The notes: a model not told the origin generated them from the sequence alone. A stretch of DNA of 64,000 bases from Branchiostoma floridae (GCF_000003815.2 NC_049984.1:12519186-12583185), one strand, 5' to 3'. Shown: positions 47,539-61,117, numbered from the stretch's first letter. Made by a program: numbers and translations.

Positions 47539-50500
47539 AAGATACTTTTGAATCAGCAATTTGGAAAATGTCGACAATTCACAATACGTGTTTAGATGTA
47601 CAGTTGTGGTGTTGAATGGCCAGGTGTTGAGCAGACACAAGATCGAGGGATCACGGGTTTTATTCCTAGCATTCCTGACTAGACGTGGAGCCCTTAGGAA
47701 AGGCACATGCACGTACGACTTTCCTCATTTTAACGTGGTATGAAATGGGTAGCTCAGTTCGGTTAGGCAGGTAAATGTGGTGGAAGCAGAGGGAAGGGTA
47801 CAGTATTCCAACATACGGTGCCCCAAACACGGTGGATAACAAAAAAGCAACGCACTGTCCCTCAAAAGCTATTGGACTACCTTTAAGTTTGCCATTTTAT
47901 CTTCACAGTTATGGTTACAGCAAGAGAATTTGACGGAAAGTCGTCCCTGTCGGTGCCACCGGGGGACTGCGAAGTGGTGGCCGTGTCAGAAGGCACACCT
48001 ATCGGCTCGGAGATTTACGTCTTCCGCCTGCCGTCCTTCGTCAGTAACGTCACCGTGGTGTCTCCCGGGGAGGGTGCGCTGGAGGACTGGGGCGTCAGGG
48101 TGGACTCAGACAGCGGACAGGTCAGGGCAGTCCATCATTCTAACGCTAGGAAAAAAGTATTCTGACACAACATGCCAATTATGAGAAGAGTTTTTAATGT
48201 ACATTTGTCAGTTAGGGATAAAGTGAAAATCAAGATGCTTATTAGAAGGAAACAAAACGAAAACCTACCTGTACAGTGAACAACTTTGGAACAATATCGA
48301 AGCTACAGTTTTCAACGGTAAGTATGAAAATGACGTGGAGTCATGGATCCTAGTAGTGGTGAAGAGTATAGCTGTACTGCTACCTTCTAGCACATCTGCC
48401 ACATGTGGTGCTAACGTACACCATAACATCTTACCTACGTATTATCGTAGAATTTGAGTCATCTCTTTATGTTGCATCGTTCCGTCTAGTGTTTGCTAGT
48501 CTCTATAACATTATCCTCTTCCTACTAGAGTCTGCACCCCCTGAGCGACCAAATATTTGACAGATTTTTCAACCAATTTCATTGACAAAGAACAACTTTT
48601 AGTTCTTCTCTGTATTTTGCTGTCGTCTAAGTCATACTTTAACATCTTGCATCATATTCCAATTATGAAATCAATAGTCATACAAATCCAATTTTGGTTA
48701 CTGTTCGGTTGTTGTCTAGTTGAAGGAGGGTCCAAGTGGAACGTTAAGATTGGGATAACGAGAGTCTGTGCGTGTACATCCTGTTTAAAAGTGTATAAAG
48801 AAAGGGCCGTTTAAGAACTACCTCCATGGTTGGTTGCAGGTGATTGCCATAGGCCGGCTGGACCGTGAGGTGAGAGACTGGATACAGATAGACGCATTCA
48901 TCACGGATTACTCAACTGTGGATGGTGAGAACAACTCTTTAAAAGCCGCAATTTGCAAGTCACAAAATCTGCTTTGTACAAAGTTAATGTATTCTATAAG
49001 CATACAGTATATGATGACCATATTCCAATGGGAGGGACCGAAAAATTACGTGAAAAAAATGACCCCATTAACAAAATAAACAAAATGAGCAGGCTTCTGA
49101 CTAGTCTGTGTAACACAAACTCTGCTGTCGGGAACTGTGACTGGCGCCGGCGGATGTTTGGCTGGCTGCTATAAGCGAGATTTAATCAGGCTAGCCTCTG
49201 ATAGTGATTGGCAAAGTTACGTAAAGGAAAATGGACTAAATAGTAAAAGCCACAATGACACTGAAATTCATTATTTTTTTATTCACTCACTCACTCAATC
49301 ATTCATTTATTTGACACTGATGTAAAGACAATCTTACAGAATATCGTCTGTAAAATATCACATTTTAAAGGCTGTTTAGAATTTTTCTGGAAGAGCGTAA
49401 GCTACCAAGCATAATGTATATGGGGCTGTTCTAAAGGTGTCACGTTGTGCTATACTGTATTCCAGCCGAACCCCAGTCCGTAAGCGTGTGCCTGAACATC
49501 ACGGACGAGAATGACTGTGCCCCCGAGTGGACCATGCAGCCGTACCCGTACCTGGCGGCGGTGTCGCCCGACGCTCCGCCCGGGACAACCGTCTACCAGC
49601 TGACGGCACACGACGCGGACCTGCACCCCAACAACGTCTTCTCTTATTACGAGTTTGCAGGTACGTGTTACAGAAAACTGTAAGTGTTACGTCTCCAACG
49701 AGATCTCTTTAGTGTCACTGTCGAAAGATAATGGATGTTATCTGAAATGTCTGACCGTTTCTAAAATCATATCTAGTTACTTGAGTAACCAATTTTGGGT
49801 GAAAGCGCTAACAAAGAGAGTAACGTGTTGTCAGGTTTGAGCGAGTCATTTGAAATATTCTATGGAGGTTTGAGGTCTTTGAACTCTTGATTTTTTGTAT
49901 TATCTATCAATAGGAAGGAGTCAGTACTTTCAGCTGGACGCCACCAACGGTACCATCACCACGCGGGGCCACCCGCTGGTGGCCGGTCAGGAGTACGACA
50001 TCACGGTCATGGCGCAGGACACGGCCGGGAACCAGAGCCCCAGGGTTACCGTGTCCATCCTCGCCGGCAGGCGGCCTCCGCAGTTCTACCAGGAGCAGTA
50101 CTCAGTGGACGTGTACGAGAACCAACCAGTGGGCACCATGTAAGATAGTAGATCCTATCTAAGGCTAACGTCGCAGTTCCACAAAGGGGCCCGGCCGGGC
50201 AGTTTGGGGAAGAAAAGGTACGATATAAAAGACAACAAAAACACAAAGCGGACCAAAAATAATTCAACAGCATGCAAGCCTTGTGCATATTTATTAGCAT
50301 AAACTTTAATTTTTCGTTTCCACAAACAGCCCGGCCGGGCCTTAGGTATGAAGTTTGATGTAGGCCTAATGCAAAGGGTACTTGGACAGGCCCTACAAAC
50401 CTTTGTTATGTGCCCGATCAAATAAAAGGCAGAAAGATAAGTATCACGGAAAGTTTATGATGCTTCACAACCAGATTACCCCAATAAAATGGGATAATGG

Positions 50501-53500
50501 GATGCCAAAGGACATGTGTCGCGACTAGGAAGAAAGAAGAGGAAATTGCATGGTAAAGAAACCAAAGCGCGATTGTACTGGCTATATAGATAAGACACTA
50601 CGGATACAGAAATTTATAATTATATATCATGATATCACTCACCTGTTGATTCATGTCAACATGTCAACAGTGACATTCCTGTCTTTTGCTACTCTCCAAG
50701 AGGTTCGGCTCCAGCTTTTTCCTTTATGTCCACCAGCCAAACGCGGTCACATAGAAAACGAAAAGAAATAGATAGCCCGATAAAACCGTCTAAAACACGT
50801 CAAAACCAATCGAAGTAGAACCTCTGCTTGAAGTGTAGCCTTTTGCAACTATGTCTCAGGCACATGGCAAGTAGAATAAGCCACAAATCATACTATAACA
50901 AAGAGCAAGCAAATGAGTGATACTAATTCCAAGCAGATGAAGCAGTCGGGTTTATTTTGTTTTGTCCACTCTTTTCCAGTCGGGTAACAGTACAGAATAA
51001 GGTAGAACACTTCCGAACTCTTAATCCCAGTCACCAAATATGCTCAAACAAGCTTACCCCTCTGCTGCATCTGATTGGAGATTAGCGTCTGTTAAAGTTA
51101 CCGTAGAGAAGCAGGGTCAGTTCAGAACGTAACCCTCTCTCTTAATCATTTTTTTTCTTACTCAGAGTCCTCACAGTCCAAGCCAAATCGTTTGCGGACT
51201 TGCCAATCACCTACAGCTTTCTGTCTATGGGTGTGGCTGATCCGGCCTTCTCCCTTAACGGCAGCACCGGAGCGATGAGTGTGGTCAGGCCTCTCAGCTA
51301 TGACACCATGCCCCACACCTCCTACCTTAACGTTTTAGCGACAGAACAGGGATTTGACGGAATGGCTAGTATTATGCAGGTTAGTCGGCTGATTGTTGAT
51401 TTCTTAGATCTTCTTACCTCCATGAAATGAGGTATTATTTTGCGCTTGTCTGTGTGTATGTCAATGCGTTTTGGGCACCCTGGTGGCTTTCCTTGCTACT
51501 GCAGTCAAAATCCATGGTACTGCAGCAGAAATTCCGGTTGTTGTGTCTTTTGTCCTGAACATGCTATGGTCTTGTTTTGAATGTGTCTATGCGTTTGGTT
51601 TTTCCACATTCATGTATGAAAAAAATACGGTCGACACTCAGGTGATTTTTATATTCGGCGAGCCCTGGCCGACCTTCAAATCGTTTGAATTGTGACGTAG
51701 GCTTGACAGTTGCTGTTCCGACTCAATAAAACATCAATAGAATCGTTATTAGTTCAGAAAGAATTACCCACAGTGACTCACTTGAAACGCCATCATCAAA
51801 AGAGAGCCATCAACCTTAACCAAACAGATTCCAAAACTTCATCAACATTTATATGGCCGATTACCGACCTTATTGGTGCAGTGTTTATAGGTTGCTACAG
51901 ACACGACACACTGTCCGTATATCAAAGTCGCTCTTTGCAAATCTAATTTGACGAGAGCTCATAAGAAATCAAACAACACATATATCAGACTCCTGTAGCA
52001 CAGCTGCCCGTTCCCACTGGCACAGTGGGGTAGATAGGAGAGAGAAAACATCGGTGTTATTGGAACAGTTTTGCCTGAGCTACTGTAAAACAATAAATAG
52101 AAGAATCGAGCGTCACGACTATTCACTACATCCACGCCATATTCACGCCATATACAATTGCTGCCGGCATACATTTAAGGCCACATGCAGCAACTAAATT
52201 TTATCGATGCCTTCCTCTTCAGACTCCAAATTCAATGATACTTTGGTACCTGTATGCATATGCTGGAGCGCGAGAAACAGGGTGACAGAAAAGAATATGC
52301 CTAAGTTTTCAAAATACACCATAGACCATAAACGTTACAACAGGCATTGAACCGACTATACATGGTGCCACAGCCAACAAGTCCTTTATTCCTGCATGCA
52401 AGAAGTGCACAAAGTGGCAACGTTGTGGTAGACTAGAGTCACGTAACTACACTCAAAACTACAACACAAATTTTCCCTCTTTAACTACCGAACTAATTTC
52501 ATTTCTTCAACTGCACACAATGCTACCAGACTTGTGTCACTGCTATACACCCCATATTCAAAAATCAGGCACTGATATCATCGACAGTTGTATAACCTTT
52601 ACTTCCTGTGGCCTAACTGCAGTGTTAGATCATTCAGTAACACGAGATCTTCACATCCGCTTGTATTGAAGCGTGTCCTTGTGACGTCAATAAATTTTAC
52701 GGCAAGTGGATGTGAACTTCCGTTAACAGCCATTGAGATGTACTTGAGCTTGTAATTTGTGTGGTTTCATTGCCAGACCTTTGGGATATGTATTGTGGAA
52801 TGTGTATTACAAGGAATGTTGGTATGGCTGCATCCCCATGGCCTCTATCTGAACCTAACCAGTAAGGTGAAAGCAGCTCTGACCAAAGACGTTACATAAC
52901 GTCCTTGTTCCGACGGATTGACCGAGATTTGAACTCATTGACCAGATGCTGTGTAGATTGTTGGCATACTGCACGCCATCTGAACTCCACAAAGCATACT
53001 ACAATATTGACCGACAATCTTTCCACTTGCTTTCCATAATCGTTAGGGTAGTGCAGTGCAAATAACAAACAAATATCCATTGCCCCTAATGGTCCTTTGA
53101 TAATGCCACGTAAGTAATCCCGTAATGTCGTCACTGTTAAAGCAATCCAGCGAGCACATTAGCTCCAATTAGGGTAGCTGCCGTATGATACCGGATGCGT
53201 AGGTAGGATCCTTTCTGATTTTAATGTTAACTGAATTTGCAATGTACTTGTGAGTCTGCAAACAACTCTTTGGCTCAGCTGCCTCGTACCAAGCATCAGA
53301 TGGTACGTTACAGTTGGTGTCAGAAGTGGGATTTCACAGTTAAGTAGATAAAGGTGATATCTCACTGCACTTGCGTCACTGCGGGGTTATAAAGATACTC
53401 AACGAATTTCAGAGACAAAGAACGAATATTCTTACTTTGTGTGTATTTTCCTGTCTTCTAAGTCATACTTTTACGTATTACGCAATATCTAAATTGTAAA

Positions 53501-56500
53501 AATATCGGAGAAAATAACAAAACAATGAGGCAGTGAACGATCCCCACGGTGAAGCAAGCTTGACACAAGTGCGCAGTGAGATACCACCTTACGCCTACAC
53601 GTTCTTTTCGTCTACCGTGTTTCGATCAGTGAGTTGATGAGCTCTTTATACAAATGCTATGTAAGTAGAAATATAAAACATTTTTTTCAACTTAACAGGT
53701 GACCATAAATCTGAAAGAGGTAGATGAGACGACAGTACCTTCGTCCACTACTTTACCCACCACTACTGTTCCTCCGCCCACTACTGTGACTTCTGATGTC
53801 GCTTCAACGCTGGTCAACACCACTGCCAGCCAAGCCGAAACAACAGCGGTGGCTACAACTGGCGTGCTTCGGACCACGACGCCACCACTAGCAACATTAG
53901 TGACGGATGCGCTCACCACGCCAGACCAAGGCTCTGGAGGGGTTAACGTTACTTCAATAACGAACTCTTCCTCAACCACCCCTAAAATGCCCGCAAACAG
54001 AACCGACGATCCAACAGTACCTAACTTAACGCTACTTCAAACAACCCCAGAACACAACGTCTCCAAAACAACAGTGACCTCTGCCATCACCAGTAACTCC
54101 TCACACACAGCACTGACACCAACTGCCACACCACTTTCGTCAACGACAAACGCTGCCACAAGTATACATACAACCTCCATGTTAGCTAATCTGTCCAAAT
54201 CAAGCATTCCTTCAACTGACAAGCCCCAGTCAACAAAACCCCCTCCTGTGGTCTGCCCTCTTGACGTTACTGCGATCCACGGAGACAACGTGAGTTTTCA
54301 ATGGGTGGCAGACGGACAGGGGGAAACTGTGCATCTAACCCTAACGTGGCCTGAAACCGCACTTGGAAGAGATGCTTACTCCGTAGAGACATGTCCCTCA
54401 GGGTCAGAGAATGGTGAGTACGGTGATACATGTCTTCACACAAAAATGAACAACATAAACCCTTTGGGACATTATTGCATAATAAGATAAACTGCAAGAA
54501 TTTTAGTTCCGTGGCAACAGAGATTTTTTTCGGTCTGTCTGTTTGTTTGTTTGTTTGTTTGTTTGTTTGTTTGTTTGTTTGTCTTGGTGTGTGTCCGCAT
54601 TTTATTTGCGTGGCAGGTTGAGATGGCCCGTGTTCAAGAAGGACATGTGTGCGAGTGGGGCATACACTAAGGCATGGTTTCACTCGTACGATTGATTCCG
54701 GTCTCAATGATTACTCAGTTAAAGCATTTATTCCTCTGTATTCTTCTCCACCATGTCTATACTCACAGTCTACGCGTGTTTAATTGCAGAACCTTACTGA
54801 TTAGTTTGAAGTCTCTGTATTTTATTTTCAATATAACACGGTATGGAGACCTGGTGAGATGTTTCGTCTTTTTTTCAGCTGGTCATCACCGAGGCCGAAG
54901 GCGATGTCGACGGGACGGTACGTGGGGACGCGCGGTTCCTATCAGCTGTCATATCGGGCTACAGGAGCTGGCACAGGTACGTCACTCTTGCTGGTCAACG
55001 TTTTGCGATCCTTGATACTCAACACACTCAAAAGCTATTCAAGCAACAGGATACGTTTTGAAAACGGCCAGATGTGGAAACGGTCAGACGTTTCAGACAG
55101 CACCCATTGGCTTTTGTCAGTGACTGAACGTATCTGAAGCCTAACAGGTACAAATGTATTAAACACCAACTATTGTTGGACTTCAGACCCTGTTCAGTCA
55201 CAGCTTACAGAAGACAGGGGATGCTGTCTGAAACGTCTGGCCGTTTACAAAACTTGTCCAGCAGCTGTTTGAGTCACTTATGTATGGAATAACTCATTAT
55301 CTATAAGTCTATCCTTCATTGACGTGAGTGCCTTGATGTTTCAACAGAGGCCTGTGACAAATTTGAACGCAGAGGTGGTGGCTAGTACAGTTCAAATCTT
55401 CACAATGACCCCGAACGAACTTCACATCCATGATGTCATCCACACGACGGAGTTGTTGGAGGGAATCGTACTTGCGAACGACACAGTTTCTGAGGAGGTT
55501 TGTAGAGAACACGTGTAGCCACATATGCTTTATTGGCCCCCTATGCTATGTTACCCTTCAAACAAGTTACATACAATTACCCTTAAAACAAGTAACATTC
55601 TTTTTTCTAGCTGATCAGTATTTTTCAGCAAATAATCTGCATGTTCGATACGTCCACTTCAGACTAAGGTGATCGGTTAGGTGGAAACACGCCACACGCG
55701 AAATATTCTGTTTCCCTTTGATGAACCTTTCTGTTGTTGAAAGTTGCTTTTATCGTTTTATTACTCATTTTCCAAACTACAAATGTTAGCATGGCATCGG
55801 TACTTAAACAACCGTACGTTGAACTGTACATGTGCTGTGTAGGTTGGGCAGTCCGTACTAACCAGTATCAGTCAGCTGATGAACGTCGACACGGACACCC
55901 TGCTGGAAGGTCAAGAGAGCAATAACGTCACGAACAGGTAAGTGAGGGCGGGCCTTGTGACGTTATTTCAATTGCTGCTAAAACACACCTCAGACTCAAT
56001 TCTACACTGTTATTCAGAAGAAAAGTCCGCGAAGGATATGAATCTGATTCTGCCATCCGCTACGGATGTTCATCAATAATACATCTAGGATCACTAAATG
56101 AAGTGTAATTCCGCACCAATATGCTTTATTTGTTCTCCTGTTCCTCAAAGCATCCTGAACACGCTGGAGACCCTATCCAGTCAAGTGGCCCCAGCAGATC
56201 CAGACCAGCCCTTGACTATGGTGGAGTCCAACCTGTGCATGCAGGTACATTCTTGGCAACCTCTTGTAGATACCTCAGTTGGCAATGTCGTACATTGCTC
56301 AATTCACCGAAAGATTTGATCATCATGACGATGCGTTCTGAGAATTTGACATTCTCCTCCTCGAGCATACGACAATAATCAGTGCGTCGCTTGAATGCTT
56401 TCTCCTGGAAATATCGACGTCGATTTTCCGATTTAGCTGCCAGCTGGTTAGAGGCCACATCCACAGTAGATTGTATAGGCCGCGGTCAAGGCGAATGATC

Positions 56501-59500
56501 ATAGTGAATAGATGACTAGTGGGGGGAACTTAACAATGGGATGCATTCAGCATCATCAATCCTGCCAGTTTTTTCATTATGAACAACTGTGTTGTCCACA
56601 GGTTTTAGACATCAACTTGACCCAGACGTTTCCTGGACACGGATTTTTGGCCCTCACAGCTGCGCAGGAAGGGTCCTTCACGGAGGCGTCTATAGAGGGC
56701 GTGGTTGATGTGGACAACATTCAGATAGGAGAGGTGGAAGCAGCCATTCACGTCCATCCTGATCTCGTGGATTATCTCAACAATTTACCGGACCGACCTG
56801 ACAGTGAGTCGTGCATAAGAAACGATGTTAGGTCTCAAGTGTTGTTATCATCGTTAACTGGATGCTGTAATCGGTTCGTGTGTTTGTTTAATTGTCTTGG
56901 TGTGAGTCTGCAGTTATGTGGATGTTGCAGAGTGTTGGGCTTAGGTCACATTTCCAAACCGGGGACCCGCCAGGATGTTTTAAGAAACGAAGAATTAAAA
57001 TGTATACCAAGTAATATACACAAATCATGCCCATGAATCTTATTTTGACATTTTGTGTATTTTGATGTCTTTAACATAATTCTTCTAGCTCCTGAAAGCT
57101 GCCCGGCCTGGCGCTGTTTGGAAATGTGACCCAAGCCTCAGGTGGAATTTATGAAATAGAGTACCTGCAGTATTGGACTCGTTTTGTATTTCATGTCGCT
57201 GGAACTTGAACATGCAAAACATATTAACTTTGTTGCACAGGTGACATTGTGAGGCTGACCTTCAAGATCTTCCAGAACAGCAGGCTGTTCCAAACGAGAG
57301 CAGACCACATCGAAGACAGCAAAGGATACCGGCGTGCAGTGAACAGCCGGGTTGTGGCCAGCAGCGTAGTTGGCCTGTCTGTCCGAGACTTGTCTATTCC
57401 CATAAAGACCAGCTTCAAACCCATCGTGGTGAGATTTATTCCTATAGTTTTCCCATGTTTATTTATTATGAAATTCCATTTACAGTACATGTACATCACA
57501 AGAGTCATGTTTCACAGCGAATATGCTGTGTTATACAACAGCTACGGAAACTAGGCCTTTCTATTACTTTGGTTAAATTTTCATTGGAATCAGACAAGCT
57601 GTTTTCTAAACTTTTAACTCCTTAGTATTGGGCATTGATACAATGATTCGTCGTACTATCGTGGTACGAGTGCAAACTGGTGGTCAATTGTTGGGAAAGT
57701 CGCACCAGTGTCGTATGCAAAAAGCTTCAGCCTGAGGCTGAACTATCCTTTTATTGAAAGGGCTGTACTTTCTAAAGGGCTTAGCGCTTGTCGATGGTTC
57801 TATCACAGCCTTAAAAAAAACTATGACATCAGAACTGTGCGATGACCATCAACAATTGTGACCGCGCAGACTTCAATACTAGTTAATTTTCATACTGCCT
57901 ATTGTCACGTCCTTGCTTCAGACGGACCGACATACGAACAACACGGAGTGTGTTTTCTGGGACTTTGGCTTGTCGCACGGCAAGGGCGGCTGGTCTACCG
58001 AGGGATGCTGGCAGAACAAGACGGAGCAAGGGAGAGTCGTCTGCTACTGTGATCATCTCACCAACTTTGCTGTCCTCATGGTATGTTCTACTCATTTATA
58101 TCATAGTGCCTCTATAACTGCCCAACGTATTGTCTGTGAAAACGGAGGTATTGTAATCAGTGCGTTTATTTGTCTTGTTGTGTTGTGGGTCCGTAATTAT
58201 GTCAATATTGCAGATTGGTAACATGTAAGGCAAACGTGGTGTAATAGGATACTTGGAAAATTAGAAGCATGGTTTGGCTCTTTCTTATCTTACAGAACTG
58301 ACGTATATACATGTGTTTCAAAATGGCAATGACTATAATCCTACGCACATCATTGATTATTTTTAGGCCCACGTGTAACAATCAACACTTTGAACTCAAA
58401 CAAACAAAATGTTCTCACCCGGCAAAACACTACTTGATATTTTACCATTACAGGACATCTACGGTCAGGCCAACCCGCTGTCAGCCGCTGACGTGTTTGC
58501 TCTTGACATCATCAGTAAGATTGGCTGTAGTCTCTCCATAGCTGGGCTGAGTTTTACCCTGTTGACTGCAGCGGTCTTCAGGTAGATATGCTCCCTCTAC
58601 TATCTGCGAGTTATAGCTGTCGACGTACATTTTTTACCTCCAGAAAGTTTCTGTGTGTATCTGTAACTCAAGATCGTTTTGATTGGATTTTTATCCACAG
58701 CGAGACGTATCAAAGATTGAGAAGGGACTGATATGTCTGTATTATGAATAGTGTCTTTACCACGCCCCCCCAGGCGCTTCCGAAGCTCCACACCCCAGAT
58801 CATCCTGATCCAGCTCTCTGTGGCACTCCTGGGCGTCCTCATCACCTTCCTGGCCGGTATCGAGAGCGTGGATCCCGCCGCAGGGTGCATCGCAGTGGCC
58901 GCCTGTCTGCACTACTTTCTCCTGGCCGGGATGATGTGGATGGCGGTCGAAGCCTTCTCCATGTACATGGCCTTCGTCAAGGTCATGTCCACGCACATCT
59001 CAAGATATGTCCTCAAGGTGTCACTTATTGCATGGGGTGAGAGAACTTGACAATACTTTCCCTGATTCCTCAACTGTTTCTGTCGTGTCAAGTGGACAGG
59101 TATAGATAACGTTTCTCTGTAAAAACCGAAGGAACTATAATGAATTGAATAATGTATTTGTCTTGGTATACGTCCGCAGTTGACGTCTGAATATGGAGAT
59201 AACAGCGGCATCATGTTAGATGGAATTGATGTAGAAGGATACTTGAAAATTCAAAGTATGGTTAATTAGCTTGGGCCCAACTGTGCTGTATGTGAAAGGA
59301 TGACTCATGGCTACATCCGCACAGGTAATAACTGTTAGTTCATCAGGAGTACCAACTTAGAGCTTGTCACCACAATGTTCAGTCAACTGTTATAATTTCA
59401 TATAGAGCAGTGAAGGCGCTGTGTTTAGGCTTGTTTTATTCAAGGGAGTTGCAGCTCAAACCAGGTCAAAGCATTTTTTTTCAAATGTGTATCTTCCTAA

Positions 59501-61117
59501 TTCACTGTTCCTTCCACAGGTGCACCCCTGATCATTGTGGTGGTGACCCTGGCTGTGGACGTGAACCATTACCTTGGAGGGGACAAATAGTGAGTATTTC
59601 TTAACACTGCGCTATCATTTGCATCGTCTCCTCTTGTGAACCTGACTACTTAATGCATTGTTTAAGATCTTGTGTTTTAACACCTGCATGTTGCCTCCCA
59701 TGCCAGCTGCTGGATGGCGCTAACGCCTTTGTACTACGCGTTCATGCTGCCGGCCGGTCTGATCATCCTCTTCAACCTGGTGGTCTTCATACTCATCGTA
59801 AAAGAACTCTACTTCAAAAGGTACGGTTACAGCAAACGCATGATAGCGTTGAAATCACTGTATTGTAACTTGGTACATGTACGTAAATTTTGTCAGACAT
59901 TGGACCGATCGATCCTATAGGATCCTATAGCTCTGTCCACAAAATTTGAGCAACATGTAACAACTCTTTCTAAATATTGAGCAACATGTAACAATTCTTA
60001 TACCACATATTTTCATGCTATCATTGGTTCAACAGCTTCTTGTGATGGTTGGTCGCATCTGGACTGTTTTCAAACTGTGACACAAATTTATAATTATCTG
60101 TTCACAGAACGAAGTCGGCCATTACCCTACGGAAGTCCAAGAAGGCCACCGGGCCCCCACCACCGAGACACAAGGAGACTCTCCAACGTTTCCGCGTGGC
60201 GATTACCATCTTCGTGGTGCTCGGTCTCACCTGGGCCTTCGGCTTCCTGGCAATCTCCGGCGCCAGGACAGTCTTTGCTTACCTGTTCTGCATCTTCAAC
60301 TCTCTGCAGGTGAAAACATTTGCGATCGGTTTATGATATTCAACTCTCCTCAGAACTTCCCCAAGGTATGTTGTATATGCTGCAGATGAGGCTTTTCGTA
60401 TTAAGAATGAGAAGCCTTCAGTGGTATCTTCTAACCACTTTGCTCGCCCTTCCAGGGTTTCTTGATCTTCATCTTCTTCTGCGTGCGTCAGAAGGAGGTG
60501 CGAGACCGCTGGTTCTTTTTGTGCGCCACTTGCTTCAACCGCCAGTACAGCTTCAGCGAGGTCATGAACAGTCGCTCTACAGACTCCAACAGCAACCTCC
60601 GCACTCCGGGCAGCACACCAGGTAAGGGAGGGGATACAGATGGAACATTATCATTGTCTACATATTCTTATTAGTGAGATCGATCCTGACTGTCCATCAC
60701 AATCATCAATTCAAGTAGTTATAGCATGGCAATCAGCGGTTTGATCAATGAGATAGTGTCTACATGCCTGTCAAATATTTGCATTATGTTGTACGATTTC
60801 TATTTTGCATATCTAAGTTTTCTTAGAGGTAGGTGAATAAAATGAAGCCTGGCTTCTTGACAATGCTAGCTATGCAGTGGAGAGAGAGAGGTGTATGCTT
60901 TGTTGTCAGCTCTGTTGTTTTCTGTTCTACAGCATTTGGCAGAAAGGTTACCACCAATGGAGTCAAGGCCCCCTATTCCCAGCAGAACGGCACCGTGCAA
61001 AATGGTAACCAACACACCTACACCTTCAGAAACAAGGGGTACAAGGCTGACACCATCTCTACCAGCAGCAAGTCTACTACTGATGGGGCAGAGGACATGC
61101 AGCCTGACACAGTGTGA
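46497..61117 (+). CDS. Adhesion GPCR with cadherin repeats, mucin stalk, HormR and GAIN/GPS domains (21 coding exons, 1269 aa)
   Basis: Exons: 46497-46545, 47909-48120, 48840-48924, 49466-49660, 49914-50139, 51166-51379, 53699-54413, 54879-54976, 55348-55497, 55843-55937, 56151-56244, 56602-56803, 57241-57428, 57922-58080, 58454-58581, 58774-59036, 59520-59589, 59707-59820, 60108-60309, 60456-60621, 60933-61117; all borders AG/GT and in phase (3810 bases). Signal peptide (LKVLSLLLTVVV), about three cadherin-like repeats (ITDENDCAP near 125; AHDAD; ITVMAQDTAGN; VDVYENQPVG), a Ser/Thr-rich mucin segment (about 336-510, exon 7), a hormone-receptor domain (CPLDV..CPSG..CRRDGTWG..C), a GAIN domain, a GPS (CVFWDF, then GCW, then CYCDHLTNFAVLM; cleavage expected between L and T), seven membrane spans (about 905-1165) and a 100-aa tail ending DTV. 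It should self-cleave and signal through its tethered TNFAVLM agonist. The 7TM resembles ADGRG-type receptors (FCIFNSLQGFLIFIF), but I cannot assign a named orthologue. Confidence 0.92.
47511..47538. repeat. (TCTG)n microsatellite
   Basis: About seven TCTG units in intron 1 of the adhesion GPCR. Confidence 0.9.
50184..50344. mobile_element. MITE with GGCCCGGCCGGGC-type termini in an adhesion-GPCR intron
   Basis: The left end reads AAGGGGCCCGGCCGGGCAGT and the right end, reverse-complemented, AAGGCCCGGCCGGGCTGTTT. Inverted similarity extends about 25 bases on each side of an A/T-rich centre. No coding capacity. Confidence 0.65.
51380..53698 (+). other. Intron 6 of the adhesion GPCR (2.3 kb)
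   Basis: No coding exon with protein-like character or flanking splice sites was recognised between the third cadherin-like repeat and the mucin exon. The intron may separate an older cadherin module from a separately acquired stalk. Confidence 0.5.
54534..54584. repeat. (GTTT)n microsatellite
   Basis: TCTGTCTG followed by about ten GTTT units and then GTCTTGGTGTG, in the intron after the mucin exon. The flanking TTGTCTTGGTGTG phrase recurs at 56891, 58167 and 59158. Confidence 0.9.
55080..55247. repeat. Foldback pair of the AACGGTCAGACGTTTCA repeat
   Basis: CGGTCAGACGTTTCAGACAG near 55081 pairs with CTGTCTGAAACGTCTGGCCG near 55225, and AGTGACTGAAC (55120) pairs with GTTCAGTCAC (55192). It lies in the intron between adhesion-GPCR exons 8 and 9. 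Confidence 0.65.
56937..57137. mobile_element. MITE with GGCTTRGGTCACATTTCC termini
   Basis: The left terminus GGCTTAGGTCACATTTCCAA and the right terminus (GTTTGGAAATGTGACCCAAG on the plus strand) are inverted copies over about 22 bases, and CCGCCAGG/CCTGGCG continue the pairing. Length is about 200 bp, in an adhesion-GPCR intron. Confidence 0.7.

Noticed and set aside
53692-54288. Minus-strand open frames rich in Val/Gly/Thr opposite the mucin exon
   Set aside because: They are the complement of Thr/Pro codons in a well-supported plus-strand exon that has splice sites and continuous phase.
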